Origin: JACVRN01 sp036389255
Lineage (GTDB): Bacteria > Acidobacteriota > Blastocatellia > Pyrinomonadales > Pyrinomonadaceae
DNA: 64,000 bases
Direction: 5' to 3'
NCBI GenBank assembly: GCA_036389255.1
Contig: DASVQI010000019.1
Span: forward strand, 124,001 to 188,000
Shown here one piece after another: positions 33,840 to 42,550 of the stretch (its first letter is position 1; each line of letters begins with the position of its first letter). The notes beneath the pieces were generated by a model. The model saw only the letters and a list, made by a program, of their open reading frames with translations. It was not told where the DNA came from and made no database searches. Both the position numbers and the translations under genes were made by a program.

Positions 33840-34391
33840 GTGCCGAAAATCAAATCAGCCTTTATCGGCTTAACCGTCATCTTGAGCCTCTGCCTTGCCA
33901 CCGTAGGGAACGCCAGCAAAGCTCCTGCGGCGAAATTTACAAGCGCCTACACAGACCTGAACAAAGATTGTAAAGACGCTTTCAAAGAAGTAGGCGAGGG
34001 ACAGGACATGCCGCTCAGGTGCAAGGGCTACGGCGGCTATTACCTGTACATCTACTACTCCGCGTGGGCCTCTCACATAAATGCCCAGATGCGGGGCAAT
34101 GACGATGTCACAATCAGCCTCGCGATGCAGGAGTTGGGCTATAGCGACGCCAAAGGAAGAAAGGTGGAATGGCGTATGGCCGACGGAAAGCCCTTCGCCG
34201 TTATCCTGCGCGTCTCGCATTACAAAGAGAGTACGGACGGCAACAGTCCATTTGATGAAAAGCTCAAGACGGGCGAGTCGCTGGTGGTCAAGGGACTGAA
34301 GGGCTACGAGCATATTGACGGCTCGGTTGACGCCAAAACGCCGGATGCCAACGTCAAGGCCAGACAGCTAGCCGACTCGCAGTACAAATGA
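33840..34391 (+). CDS. Secreted hypothetical protein
   Basis: The frame is open further upstream, but a GTG at 33840 follows GGAG by 7 bp and begins a good signal peptide (PKIKSAFIGLTVILSLCLAT), giving 183 residues. The mature part has two cysteines (NKDCKDAF and LRCKGYGGYY) that may form a disulphide, and a Tyr-rich stretch YYLYIYYSAW. I recognise no family. It is transcribed away from carB and towards the helicase loader gene. Confidence 0.6.
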   Translation: MPKIKSAFIGLTVILSLCLATVGNASKAPAAKFTSAYTDLNKDCKDAFKEVGEGQDMPLRCKGYGGYYLYIYYSAWASHINAQMRGNDDVTISLAMQELGYSDAKGRKVEWRMADGKPFAVILRVSHYKESTDGNSPFDEKLKTGESLVVKGLKGYEHIDGSVDAKTPDANVKARQLADSQYK

Positions 34392-34395
34392 AAAA

Positions 34396-34421
34396 GCCAG
34401 CCCTTACTACGCAAGGCTGGC
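34396..34421 (-). terminator. Rho-independent terminator after the helicase-loader gene
   Basis: GCCAGCC and GGCTGGC form a 7-bp stem. On the minus strand the stem is followed by CTTTTTC, a good U tract, so it suits the leftward gene 34456-35256. It also lies just past the stop of the rightward secreted-protein gene. Confidence 0.75.
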
Positions 34422-34455
34422 CGCAATCGTCAAAACGAGAAGTTCTCATTCGTCT

Positions 34456-35256
34456 CTAAAGCTGCTGTGTGTCGAACTTCTTTCGGTAATCCTCACCCTC
34501 TATGTGAATGGTCTTGCACATCTCGTATAGACGAGAGCGCAGGCGCACGCCGATTCTGTCCTCCAAAGTCTCGTCCCTCTCGCTCCTGCGCCCGTCCAGA
34601 TAGTTCGTAGTAAAAATCGTCAGCTTCTTATCGTTGTAGCGCGTGTTGATAATCTGCATCATCGTATCACGCACCCAGTCCGTGGGCTTCGACGCGCCAA
34701 GCTCGTCCAGCACCAGCACCTCCGACTGAAAAACGGGCTCAAGCACCTTCAGCTCGGAAGTCTGCGAGATTGGGTTGTAGGAGTTCTGTATCTCTTTCAG
34801 GAGCGAGCCGAATTCGTAGAAGAGACATTGCACGCCCTTCTCTATCAGCGTGCGTAGTATGGCGACCGATAGATGCGTCTTGCCGACGCCAACAGGCCCC
34901 ATGAAGACCAGCCCGCGATCCACTGCCGGATATTCACGCGCCAGCCGCCAAGCATATTGAAAGGCGCGAAGCTGCGTGCCGTTGCCCTTCGCGGGATAGT
35001 AGTTCTGTAGCGAGCACTCGTCGTAACGACGCGGAATGCGGGCAGCTTCGAGCAGGCGCGATTGAGCGCTCTGTGTCCGGCAACGACAACGACGCGCGCC
35101 CTTGCCTTCTACGACCTCCATGCCCGTGCCGAAGCAGAAGCGGCAGGCGGCGGGCTCAGGCGAAGAGACTGGATAATTCGTCTGAGACGCTTCCGCCTCC
35201 GTCGCATCATCATGCACGGGAAAGAGCGAGCGGATTTTTGCGTTGTCCGACGACAT
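34456..35256 (-). CDS. DnaC/DnaI-like helicase loader ATPase
   Basis: This 266-residue AAA+ protein has a zinc-finger-like N-terminus (CRFCFGTG and CRCR near residues 38-58), Walker A GPVGVGKTH (about 118-126), Walker B VLVLDELGA, sensor ITIFTTNYL-type (LTIFTTNYLDG) and an arginine-finger region near RLRSRLYEMC. Such proteins load DnaB at the origin or are related to IstB. No transposase is adjacent, so a chromosomal loader is more likely. A 22-bp palindrome made of two opposed DnaA-box-like sequences lies 148 bp upstream. Confidence 0.85.
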   Translation of the reverse strand: MSSDNAKIRSLFPVHDDATEAEASQTNYPVSSPEPAACRFCFGTGMEVVEGKGARRCRCRTQSAQSRLLEAARIPRRYDECSLQNYYPAKGNGTQLRAFQYAWRLAREYPAVDRGLVFMGPVGVGKTHLSVAILRTLIEKGVQCLFYEFGSLLKEIQNSYNPISQTSELKVLEPVFQSEVLVLDELGASKPTDWVRDTMMQIINTRYNDKKLTIFTTNYLDGRRSERDETLEDRIGVRLRSRLYEMCKTIHIEGEDYRKKFDTQQL

Positions 35257-35403
35257 CGAAAGAGATTCTACCCTGAACTACTGCTTGCTTAAAAGCTCTT
35301 TGTGGTGTGACCCGGTCAGCCTGAATGACCTTGAACAGCGTGCGGATTATAGCATTCAGAAATGAGATTGCAAGAGCGTTACGCGAAATGCTTTGAAAGA
35401 AAA

Positions 35404-35425
35404 AGTTTTCCACATGTGGAAAACT
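35404..35425. promoter_or_regulatory. Perfect 22-bp palindrome containing two opposed DnaA-box-like sequences
   Basis: The palindrome has AGTTTTCCACA as its left half. TTTTCCACA fits the loose DnaA box TTWTNCACA, and it occurs on both strands, meeting at the centre. It sits at the stop codon of the 35425-37575 gene and upstream of the helicase-loader gene. It could instead be a terminator stem for the gene on its right. Confidence 0.5.
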
Positions 35426-37575
35426 CAAACGTCCACGGGAAGCCCGGTGCGGAGCGATTCAAGAATGCGGAATGTCGCGCGCGTAGTCGTAGCCAAATCA
35501 TCAAGAGCAATGGGCGCTCTCAAGCCTTCGCGCACAACGGCGCAGGCGAGCGCAACGTAATCGCGCTGTCCCTTGTCCTGACCGCGCAGCTTCACAGCCT
35601 CTTCTCGCCCGTAGCGATGAAGCGTCGCGGTGCGAAAGTCATCCAGAACGAAGCTTTTACCTCCGCCGAAAATCTCCACGCGCTCCTTCGGCAAGCTCTT
35701 GTCGCCTTCGGCAATGTAAGCGATTGAGCCGTTCGAGCCGTCCGAGAGACGAACTGTGATGAAGACATTATCCTCGTCGGGGACTTCGCTGTTGCGGCCC
35801 TGCACGGCTTCCGCGTAGACGCGAGTGGTAAGCGCGCCCGTCAGAAAATGCATGAAGTCTATGAAGTGGCAGACTTCGCCTATAATGCGGCGGCCGCCCT
35901 GTTGAGGGTCTTGAATCCAGTGAGAGAGCGGGATGCGGCCCGCGTTGACGCGGTAGCTGATTGAGAGGGGATGTTGTCTCTCTTTGAAGAAGTCAGACGC
36001 GGCGCGGGCGTGCGGCGAAAAGCGGCGATTGTAGCCAACCATCAACTGTCCTTCGGATGATTGAGCCGCCTGTATGACAGCCTCCAGTTCTTCGTCATTC
36101 ATCGCCAGTGGCTTTTCTAAAAAGACATGCTTTCCGCTTTTAAGAGCCTGCGCGGCCAGCTCTGCGTGCGAGTCGTGGCGAGTGGTTATGACGACCAGAT
36201 TCACATTCTTGTCGGCTATGATTTCGGAGGCGTCGGCTACGGCATGACGAAAGGCGTACTTCTCGCCAATGCTGCGCGCGGTCAGGCCCGTGGCCGTTGC
36301 GATTGACTCGAACTCTACGCCCGCGCCCTGTAAATGGGGCAGCAGCATCCCCTGCGCGTAGCCGCCCGCGCCAATCATTCCTACGCGGACACCATTTGTC
36401 GCAGCCGCGCCCTTCTTCTGCGCCAGCTCGACTCTGCGCTCTACCGGACGCAGTATGTCGTACTCAAGCAGGACTCCGAGGTAAGGCTCATTAATCTCGC
36501 CTGAGATTAATTGATAAGCGCGCTCGCCATCTTCTACGGGAAAGCGATGGGTGATGAGCCTTTCAACGTCAACGCCGCCCGATGAGACTAAATCAAGGAA
36601 GGCTTCTATGTTGCGCCCTTCAGTCCAGCGCACGTATGCGAAGGGATAATCATGGCCGCGCTCTTCGTACTCCGCGTCATAGCGGCCCGGCCCATACGAC
36701 ATAGAAACCTGAAGCGAAAGCTCGCGCGAGAAGAAGAGGTTGCGCGGGACATCGAGTCCCACCATCCCCACGGCGACGACGCGCCCCTTCAATCTGGAGA
36801 TTTCGCCCGCCAGTTCCAGAGGCTGATTCGATGAGCTGGCGGCCGTAATCAACACGGCATCTGCGCCGCGCCCGCGCGACCACTCCGTCACGGCACGCTT
36901 TGCATCCGAGTCGCTCAGCGCACCTGCTTCAGCGCCAAGCGAGCGCGCAAGCTCTATCTTCTGCGCGTCTAGGTCTATGCCGAAGACGCGGCAGCCGTTA
37001 GCCTTCAAGAGCTGCACGGTGAGCTGGCCCAAAAGCCCAAGCCCTATGACGACGACAGCTTCGCCCAGCGTAGGCTCTGCCAGCCGCACGCCCTGCAAAG
37101 CGATTGCGCCGAGCGTGCCGAAAGCGCCCGCGTCATAGCTGATGTTATCCGGAAGCCGCACGCATAGATTCTTGGGGACGGAGAGCATCTCGGCGTGCGA
37201 GGCGTAGCCAACGCCCGCACAGGCTACGCGGTCGCCGGCGCGAAACTCCGTCACGTCGTCGCCAACAGCTACGGCTACTCCGCTCGCGCTGTAGCCGAGC
37301 GCCGTAAAAGAGCCAAGCTTTGAGCGGACGGCGTTGAAGGTATTCAATACGCCCTCGTTCTTAGCCCTCTCCAGAACCTGCCTGACCAGTTCCGGGTTAT
37401 CTCGCGCTCTCTCCAGCAGGCTCTTTTTGCCCTGATCTACAGTCATGCGCTCCGTGCCTGCGGAGATTAATGAGCGGGCCGTGCGAACCAGCACGCGCCC
37501 CCTCTGAGCCACGGGCGGCGGCACATCAACGACCTCAAGCCGCCCTGTCTTATTGTTCTGCAATATCTGCTTCAT
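35425..37575 (-). CDS. Fused zinc-type alcohol dehydrogenase and Gfo/Idh/MocA oxidoreductase
   Basis: This 716-residue protein has two parts. Residues 1-355 are a medium-chain dehydrogenase (SLISAGTERM, GYSASGVAV, the Rossmann loop VVIGLGLLGQLTVQLL). Residues 385-716 are a Gfo/Idh/MocA oxidoreductase (VRVGMIGAGGYAQGMLLPHL, then EKPLAMNDEEL). Both halves bind NAD(P). The same fusion occurs in sugar and polysaccharide gene clusters, where it is thought to oxidise a nucleotide sugar or inositol-type substrate. No polysaccharide genes are adjacent here. No frameshift separates the halves. Confidence 0.88.
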   Translation of the reverse strand: MKQILQNNKTGRLEVVDVPPPVAQRGRVLVRTARSLISAGTERMTVDQGKKSLLERARDNPELVRQVLERAKNEGVLNTFNAVRSKLGSFTALGYSASGVAVAVGDDVTEFRAGDRVACAGVGYASHAEMLSVPKNLCVRLPDNISYDAGAFGTLGAIALQGVRLAEPTLGEAVVVIGLGLLGQLTVQLLKANGCRVFGIDLDAQKIELARSLGAEAGALSDSDAKRAVTEWSRGRGADAVLITAASSSNQPLELAGEISRLKGRVVAVGMVGLDVPRNLFFSRELSLQVSMSYGPGRYDAEYEERGHDYPFAYVRWTEGRNIEAFLDLVSSGGVDVERLITHRFPVEDGERAYQLISGEINEPYLGVLLEYDILRPVERRVELAQKKGAAATNGVRVGMIGAGGYAQGMLLPHLQGAGVEFESIATATGLTARSIGEKYAFRHAVADASEIIADKNVNLVVITTRHDSHAELAAQALKSGKHVFLEKPLAMNDEELEAVIQAAQSSEGQLMVGYNRRFSPHARAASDFFKERQHPLSISYRVNAGRIPLSHWIQDPQQGGRRIIGEVCHFIDFMHFLTGALTTRVYAEAVQGRNSEVPDEDNVFITVRLSDGSNGSIAYIAEGDKSLPKERVEIFGGGKSFVLDDFRTATLHRYGREEAVKLRGQDKGQRDYVALACAVVREGLRAPIALDDLATTTRATFRILESLRTGLPVDV

Positions 37576-37785
37576 CTTCTCTACTTAAGCGAAGGAGCGT
37601 AGCACAAGGCGCGCGTAAGCCAGAAATGGCTCGCCGGGCATGAAAGCGCCACTTCTATACTGTCCCTCGTCTCGACACGCGCGTAGCCGTCTGTGTTATA
37701 GTCAGGCTTCGCATGAAAATCCTGATTACAAGCTTTTCCGAAAGTCATGGCCGCCATCTCACAGCACGAGGTTAATCCGTAATAG

Positions 37786-38241
37786 ATGAGTATCTGGAAG
37801 GGGATGCTGAGAAAGCTCGGCATAGAAGACGCAATGGCCGAGCGTCATCCGATTCGCGTCTTTCTACTTGACGATGACACACGACGCCATGCTTGGTTTA
37901 CAAAGCGATTCAAGAACGACTATCTGGACATAGCCGAAACGGTCGAAGGCGCTTTGAAGCTGCTTGAAGCAAAAACTTACGACGCGATTTTTCTAGACCA
38001 CGACCTGCTGCCCGAACACTACCACGCCGAATCAACAGACGACGAAAGAACCGGCTACGCCGTAGCGGCATGGCTGGCCTCGCGCCCTGAGCGACAGAGC
38101 GGCTCTACCATAACGGTACACACGCGCAACGCTGACGGCGCTATGCGCATGGTGGAAGAGCTTCGCCGCGCCGGACGACAAGCCGAGTACGTTCCCTTTC
38201 CCCTGCTCGGCCACAAAATCAAGCATTACTGGCAAAGATAA
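37786..38241 (+). CDS. Receiver-like domain protein (cREC type)
   Basis: This 151-residue single-domain protein has IRVFLLDDDTRRHAWFTKRF followed by DAIFLDHDLL, which holds the acidic pocket and likely phospho-acceptor Asp of a receiver-like fold, and ITVHTRNADGA in place of the usual Thr/Ser strand. It resembles the divergent receiver family proposed to process cyclic phosphates rather than a response regulator. This is a family-level guess. There is no kinase or output domain nearby. The N-terminal Met is uncertain; ATG at 37834 (MAERHP) is an alternative. Confidence 0.65.
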   Translation: MSIWKGMLRKLGIEDAMAERHPIRVFLLDDDTRRHAWFTKRFKNDYLDIAETVEGALKLLEAKTYDAIFLDHDLLPEHYHAESTDDERTGYAVAAWLASRPERQSGSTITVHTRNADGAMRMVEELRRAGRQAEYVPFPLLGHKIKHYWQR

Positions 38242-38243
38242 AA

Positions 38244-38311
38244 GAAGTCCTAAATCTAAAGTCCCAAGTTAAGACTCTCTTTTGACTTGGGACTTTTAGA
38301 TTTAGGACTTT
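38244..38311. terminator. Long hairpin between the receiver-like gene and tRNA-Phe
   Basis: AAGTCCTAAATCTAAAGTCC in the left arm is complemented by GGGACTTTTAGATTTAGGAC in the right arm, over about 25 bp with few mismatches. It lies just beyond the tRNA 3' end on the minus strand and just after the plus-strand gene, so it may terminate both. Confidence 0.75.
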
Positions 38312-38316
38312 CTCGA

Positions 38317-38389
38317 TGGCCAGGGACGGAATCGAACCGCCGACGCCGGCCTTTTCAGGGCCGCGCTCTACCGACTGAGCTACCTGGCC
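38317..38389 (-). tRNA. tRNA-Phe (GAA)
   Basis: It is a complete cloverleaf of 73 nt. The acceptor GGCCAGG pairs with CCTGGCC before a discriminator A. The D arm is AGCTCAGTCGGTAGAGC. The anticodon loop CTGAAAA has GAA. The T arm GGCGG-TTCGATT-CCGTC is close to standard. CCA is not encoded. Confidence 0.95.
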
Positions 38390-38505
38390 GTGGATGTTCA
38401 CGCGCTCTCTAACAGGCGGAAAGAAGGCAGTATAAAGGCTCGACTCTTGGGTGTCAAACAGAGCAAGGTCAAGCAATTTTTTGTCGAATTAGTCACAAAA
38501 AATCG

Positions 38506-38533
38506 TTGACAGTTTCGCAAAGAGATGTATAAT
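38506..38533 (+). promoter_or_regulatory. Near-consensus sigma-70 promoter
   Basis: TTGACA (38506-38511) and TATAAT (38528-38533) are exact consensus hexamers with a 16-bp spacer ending in ATG, close to an extended -10. The predicted start is near 38540. No gene begins soon after, so the product is probably a structured RNA. Confidence 0.8.
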
Positions 38534-38540
38534 TCTGCGC

Positions 38541-38686
38541 GTTTAGGATGGGCTGGTAGCCCAAACGCCAGTCAGGTCTTCAGAGACGACATCCCAAGCC
38601 CGAATCGACAGTGCCCGCCCGTGCCAGCTCGGACGCCGCCTACGCCCCCCGTAGCGCGTAACATCAGAGCTGGCACAGCCATTTTT
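38541..38686 (+). ncRNA. Candidate structured noncoding RNA with terminator
   Basis: The transcript expected from the promoter at 38506-38533 begins with a probable three-way junction. GGATG/CATCC (38546-38550 and 38590-38594) closes two hairpins, GGGCT-GGT-AGCCC and GTCT-TCAG-AGAC. A long hairpin follows (GTGCCAGCTC at 38621-38630 with GAGCTGGCAC at 38667-38676, and an inner CTACG/CGTAG), then TTTTT at 38682-38686. It does not carry the SRP, tmRNA or RNase P signatures that I know. It may be a free small RNA or a leader regulating the secreted-protein gene at 38827. Confidence 0.6.
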
Positions 38687-38826
38687 ACAGCCTTCCAACT
38701 TCAGTAGTACGAGCCATTAGCCCGCAAAGCCAGATAATCATTGACTTTCCGGGGAAGGTGGATTATAGGAACGCTTCCGTCTTAAACAAATCCCTCGCGC
38801 CATAAAGTACTCGGAAGGAGCTTCCT

Positions 38827-39069
38827 ATGAGAAGAACGTTCGGCTACCTGTCAACCGCATTAGTTTTCTTCGCGCTAATGCTGGTCTTTCCCGCATCTTC
38901 TACACGAAACGTGAAAGCCGACCCGCAGGACAAGTGCCTGCACTGTCTGGAGAAGGTTCAGGCGGAATATGAAAAGTGTATAGCTAAATATGGTGAAGTC
39001 GCTACTCCCTGCGGCGAGGAATTTAACGAAGGCATAGTTCACTGCTACGCGCATTGGTGCGAGCAGTAG
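38827..39069 (+). CDS. Small secreted Cys-containing protein
   Basis: This 80-residue protein has a strong Shine-Dalgarno (GGAAGGAG, 8 bp before ATG). Residues 1-30 form a signal peptide (FGYLSTALVFFALMLVF). The mature ~50 residues contain six cysteines (CLHCLEK, EKCIAKYG, TPCGEEF, VHCYAHWC) in a helical context. No family is recognised. Its upstream region is the structured RNA unit at 38506-38686, which may control it. Confidence 0.6.
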   Translation: MRRTFGYLSTALVFFALMLVFPASSTRNVKADPQDKCLHCLEKVQAEYEKCIAKYGEVATPCGEEFNEGIVHCYAHWCEQ

Positions 39070-39322
39070 ACGCTTACATCAAAACGATTCCTGTCCGGGT
39101 TGCCATGTTAAGCAGGCTCTGGGTCAGGCAGGCTCTCAACAATTAGAAGTCTGAGCGTGCAGCGGCCGTTTTTACGCGCACGCACAAGCCGAAGGTCTGT
39201 CTTAAAGGCTCTTCCATCTTTCACGAATCTAACTTTGCGCTCTGTCGGCCCGTATACTTCCTGATATAAACTGCGCGGCGTAGATTATTCGTCCCCGCTC
39301 TTTAGCTTTTCGGAGGCCCCCG

Positions 39323-39727
39323 ATGATCCGATGCGATTCCTGTAGAACCTTGAATGATGATAATGCGCGCTCGTGCACAGGCTGCGGGACGAGCTTGTGG
39401 CTGTCGGGCCGCGCGCCTACGGGCGACATCAACACGAGGACTGCTACGCAGGAGAGGCCGCCAGCCTACACGCCGCCATCATATAATGATTATGCGCCGC
39501 CTCCGGCAGTGCGTCCTGAGACGAGCAGACCGCAGCCGCACGCGACTGGCTACAGATGCCCTTACTGCAAGTCCAGCGCGCCGCCCATCACCATAGAGAA
39601 GATTTCCGAAGGGGGCTGGATAGTCTTCGCCATGCTGTTGTTCTTCTGTTTCCCGCTCTTCTGGATTGGTCTTTTGATGAAGGATAGCCAGCAATTCTGT
39701 AGTGCCTGCCGGGCACGCTTAGGCTAG
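39323..39727 (+). CDS. Zinc-ribbon membrane protein, LITAF-like
   Basis: This 134-residue protein has an N-terminal zinc ribbon (CDSC and CTGC, residues 4-21), a Pro/Thr-rich linker, then CPYC, a hydrophobic stretch (GWIVFAMLLFFCFPLFWIGL) and CSAC. Two CxxC pairs split by a hydrophobic helix are the pattern of LITAF-type domains, which sit on membranes. GGAG lies 12 bp before the ATG. Its 3' end overlaps the amidohydrolase gene by 9 bp tail-to-tail. Confidence 0.65.
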   Translation: MIRCDSCRTLNDDNARSCTGCGTSLWLSGRAPTGDINTRTATQERPPAYTPPSYNDYAPPPAVRPETSRPQPHATGYRCPYCKSSAPPITIEKISEGGWIVFAMLLFFCFPLFWIGLLMKDSQQFCSACRARLG

Positions 39728-41047
39728 ACCCGCTCGCTCTATAAGGAGCGCCGACTCGCGGTCTGCTTCCTCTATCACGTCGCGCACATTCAGAGTCAGG
39801 AGCCTGCACTCGCGCATAATCACCCGGCCGTCTATCAGAACCGTTTCCACGTCCGAGCATTGCGATGCGTAGACAATCATGGAGATGAGGTCGGAGGTGT
39901 GCGGGGAGGCGTGTGTGTGCTCAAGGTTGATGATTGAGATGTCTGCGCGCTTGCCTGCTTCAAGGCTTCCGATTTCGCTCTCTAGCTGTAGCGCGCGCGC
40001 GCCGTCAATCGTCGCCATTCTGAGCGCGCGGCGGGCCGGCAGAGCTTCCGTGCCCGACACGACTTTTTGCAGGAGCGCAGCCGTGCGCATCTCCGTGAAC
40101 ATATCGAGCCGGTTGTTGCACGGAGCGCCGTCCGCTCCCAGCGAAACCTGCACGCCCCGCTCAAGCAGTTCAGAGATGCGCGCTATGCCCGAGCCTAGCT
40201 TCAGATTCGATGAAGGACAATGCAGCACCTGAGTCCCTGTGCGCGCCAGTAGCTCAATCTCCGCGTCGTCCAGATGAACGCAGTGCGCGAGCGCTACATC
40301 CCGCCCCGTGAGCCCCAGCGAATCCAGATAGACCACGTTGCGCATGCCCGTCTCACGCTCGACCATCTCTATCTCTGTTCTGTTTTCGGAAGCGTGCGTG
40401 TGAATCATCACCCTGCGTTCACGCGCCAGCCGGGAAACCTCTGAGAGCAGCTCTTTCGTGCAGCTCACGGCAAAGCGTGGGGCGAAACAGTAGCGCAGCC
40501 GTCCTTCCGCACGACCGTTCCATTCTTCTAAAAGCTCAAGGGACTCACTAAGGGAAGCATCCGTCTCTTCGTGAAGCTCTGCGGGCACGCCGTCGCCCTT
40601 GTCCATCATGCACTTGCCTATGGTGGCGCGAAAGCCCGCAGCTTCGGCTACGCGGAATGCTTCAGCCGTGTGATTGACCGTCTCCATTGTGAGCGCGCAG
40701 GTCGTCCCGCCCTGAATCATCTCGGCTATGCCAAGCTGCGCCGAAGCGCGGACGGATTCGGGCGTATGCGCAGCCTCCATAGGCCACACGCGCCGCTTTA
40801 GCCAGTCAATGAGCGGAAGGTCGTCCGCCGCTCCGCGAAAGAGCGTCTGGCAAAGGTGTATGTGCGTCTGCACAAAGCCGGGCACTACGGCGCACCCTCG
40901 CGCGTCTATCACCTCGTCTGCTGCGGCGTCGAGCCGCTCGCCAATCTCGGCTATGCGCCCATCGCGCACGAGCAGGTCGCCCTTCAAGACAGAATCGCGG
41001 CTATCCACCGTGACGAGCGTGCCGTTTTTTATCAGGACGGATTTCAT
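39719..41047 (-). CDS. Amidohydrolase, guanine/5'-deoxyadenosine deaminase-like
   Basis: This 442-residue protein of the metal-dependent amidohydrolase superfamily has the metal motif VVPGFVQTHIHLCQTLFRG, then HTHASENRTE, ALAHCVHLDD and SLGADGAPCNN, all as in the deaminase/chlorohydrolase group (ATZ/TRZ family). The LP(L)xxWL region is typical of SAH/5'-deoxyadenosine and guanine deaminases. The exact substrate is uncertain. It stands alone between recA and the zinc-ribbon gene. Confidence 0.82.
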   Translation of the reverse strand: MKSVLIKNGTLVTVDSRDSVLKGDLLVRDGRIAEIGERLDAAADEVIDARGCAVVPGFVQTHIHLCQTLFRGAADDLPLIDWLKRRVWPMEAAHTPESVRASAQLGIAEMIQGGTTCALTMETVNHTAEAFRVAEAAGFRATIGKCMMDKGDGVPAELHEETDASLSESLELLEEWNGRAEGRLRYCFAPRFAVSCTKELLSEVSRLARERRVMIHTHASENRTEIEMVERETGMRNVVYLDSLGLTGRDVALAHCVHLDDAEIELLARTGTQVLHCPSSNLKLGSGIARISELLERGVQVSLGADGAPCNNRLDMFTEMRTAALLQKVVSGTEALPARRALRMATIDGARALQLESEIGSLEAGKRADISIINLEHTHASPHTSDLISMIVYASQCSDVETVLIDGRVIMRECRLLTLNVRDVIEEADRESALLIERAGLA

Positions 41048-41107
41048 TATCTCTCTTTCAGCGACAGAGACAATAAAGTAAAAATTGCTAAAGGTAAAAG
41101 GAAAAAA

Positions 41108-41137
41108 GTGAAGAGGATGGATTCAAACCCTCTTCAC
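41108..41137. terminator. Terminator after recA
   Basis: GTGAAGAGG and CCTCTTCAC form a perfect 9-bp stem with A-rich and T-rich flanks, between recA and the amidohydrolase gene, both of which read left. Outer flanks contain further short complementary words (AAAGTAAAAA and TTTTTCT-like). Confidence 0.75.
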
Positions 41138-41165
41138 TTTTGCCTTTTGTCTTCTTACTTTTCTC

Positions 41166-42248
41166 TTACTTGGCGGCCTTGCGGCTGGAGGTAGCCGGTG
41201 CGGCAGCCTCTTCCGTTTCCGAAGTCTCTGCCACAGCGTCGCCCGAAGGGATGCCCAGCGCAGTCTTGACCTCGTTCTCTATTCTGGCCAGAAGCTCAGC
41301 GTTGTCCTTAAGGTTCTGCTTGGAGTTCTCGCGTCCCTGTCCGAGGCGCTCGCCCCTGTAAGAGAACCACGCGCCAGCCTTCTCCACCACCTTGTTCGTG
41401 ACAGCAAGGTCAAGCACATCGCCCTCGCGCGAGATGCCTTCGCCGTAGACTATGTCGAACTCGCACTCGCGGAAAGGCGGCGCGACCTTGTTCTTCACGA
41501 CCTTGACCTTGGTGCGGTTGCCGACTACGCGGTCGCCGTCCTTGATTGCGCCTATGCGGCGAATATCGAGACGCACGCTGGCGTAGAACTTCAAGGCGCG
41601 TCCGCCCGTGGTAGTTTCGGGCGAGCCGAACATGACGCCAATCTTCTCGCGTATCTGGTTGATGAAGATAAAGCAGGTGTTACTTTGCGAAACGATGGCC
41701 GCGAGCTTTCTAAGCGCCTGCGACATCAAGCGTGCCTGCAAGCCCGGAAGGCTATCGCCCATCTCGCCGTCAAGCTCCGCGCGCGGGACAAGCGCCGCTA
41801 CGGAGTCAATGACTATTACGTCCACGCCGTTCGAGCGCACTAGGGCTTCGGCAATCTCAAGAGCCTGCTCGCCTGAATCCGGCTGCGAGATAAGAAGCTC
41901 GTCAACATTCACGCCCAGCTTGCCCGCGTACTCAGCGTCCATGGCGTGCTCTGCGTCAATGTATGCCGCAACGCCGCCAGCCTCCTGCGCCTGCGAGACA
42001 ATGTGCAGGGCCAGAGTGGTTTTGCCGGAAGACTCCGGGCCGTAAATCTCTATGATGCGCCCTCTGGGCACGCCGCCGACGCCTATGGCCGCGTCGAGGC
42101 TGATGGAAGTTGTGGAAATAGCCGGGATGTCCGAGACAACACGCTCGCCCAGCTTCATGATTGAGCCTTTGCCAAATTTCTTCTCAATATTTAGCAGCGC
42201 CGCTTCAACGGCCTTGCCGCGGTCAGCGCTCATTCTATCGTCTGCCAT
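41166..42248 (-). CDS. recA: Recombinase A
   Basis: The start is placed at MADDRMSADR (42246-42248), giving 360 residues; an ATG three codons upstream is also possible. Walker A is GPESSGKTTLAL, and the family blocks VDVIVIDSVAALVPRAELDGE and QALRKLAAIVSQSNTCFIFI are present. The C-terminus is Ala/Thr/Glu-rich and ends in a basic tail. RecA catalyses strand exchange and triggers LexA/UmuD cleavage. I saw no clear LexA box upstream. Confidence 0.97.
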   Translation of the reverse strand: MADDRMSADRGKAVEAALLNIEKKFGKGSIMKLGERVVSDIPAISTTSISLDAAIGVGGVPRGRIIEIYGPESSGKTTLALHIVSQAQEAGGVAAYIDAEHAMDAEYAGKLGVNVDELLISQPDSGEQALEIAEALVRSNGVDVIVIDSVAALVPRAELDGEMGDSLPGLQARLMSQALRKLAAIVSQSNTCFIFINQIREKIGVMFGSPETTTGGRALKFYASVRLDIRRIGAIKDGDRVVGNRTKVKVVKNKVAPPFRECEFDIVYGEGISREGDVLDLAVTNKVVEKAGAWFSYRGERLGQGRENSKQNLKDNAELLARIENEVKTALGIPSGDAVAETSETEEAAAPATSSRKAAK

Positions 42249-42550
42249 TTGATACATCTCTTTCTACTGTTCCTTTTCGCGTTCGTGATTAATAAAGCGT
42301 CCGACGCGGCGCTCACCGCCCAGAACTGCCGTGCAGTATAACACACTCGCCGCGAGAATGGAACAGCGTTTCACACATGCAACACAACTTTTTTTAGGGG
42401 ATTATCTTGAAAATTGACGCGACCGGGCTTTCAAAGAAAGAGCGCTCCCCTAGCTCTTCCAAACCTGATTTCGGTCATAATCAATGAGGCGCGAGATGGG
42501 ATATAACACGGCCGGACGCCTTGCGGCAAGCGCTCCTGTGCCTCTTAAGC
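42249..42550. other. recA upstream region
   Basis: This ~300-bp noncoding stretch holds the recA promoter candidate at 42335-42363 and otherwise shows no ORF or repeat I trust. Short ORFs on the plus strand here lack ribosome binding sites. Confidence 0.5.
42335..42363 (-). promoter_or_regulatory. Candidate recA promoter
   Basis: On the minus strand TTCCAT (-35, weak) and TATACT (-10) are 17 bp apart, giving an ~80-nt leader before recA. No LexA-type palindrome overlaps it. Confidence 0.4.

Noticed and set aside
38541..38686. SRP (4.5S) RNA, tmRNA or 6S RNA
   Set aside because: The SRP GGAAGCAGC core and tmRNA tRNA-like ends are absent, and the structure does not show the single long rod with central bubble of 6S RNA.
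42249..42550. LexA box upstream of recA
   Set aside because: I looked for a GAAC/GTTC or CTGT/ACAG palindrome near the promoter and found none convincing.
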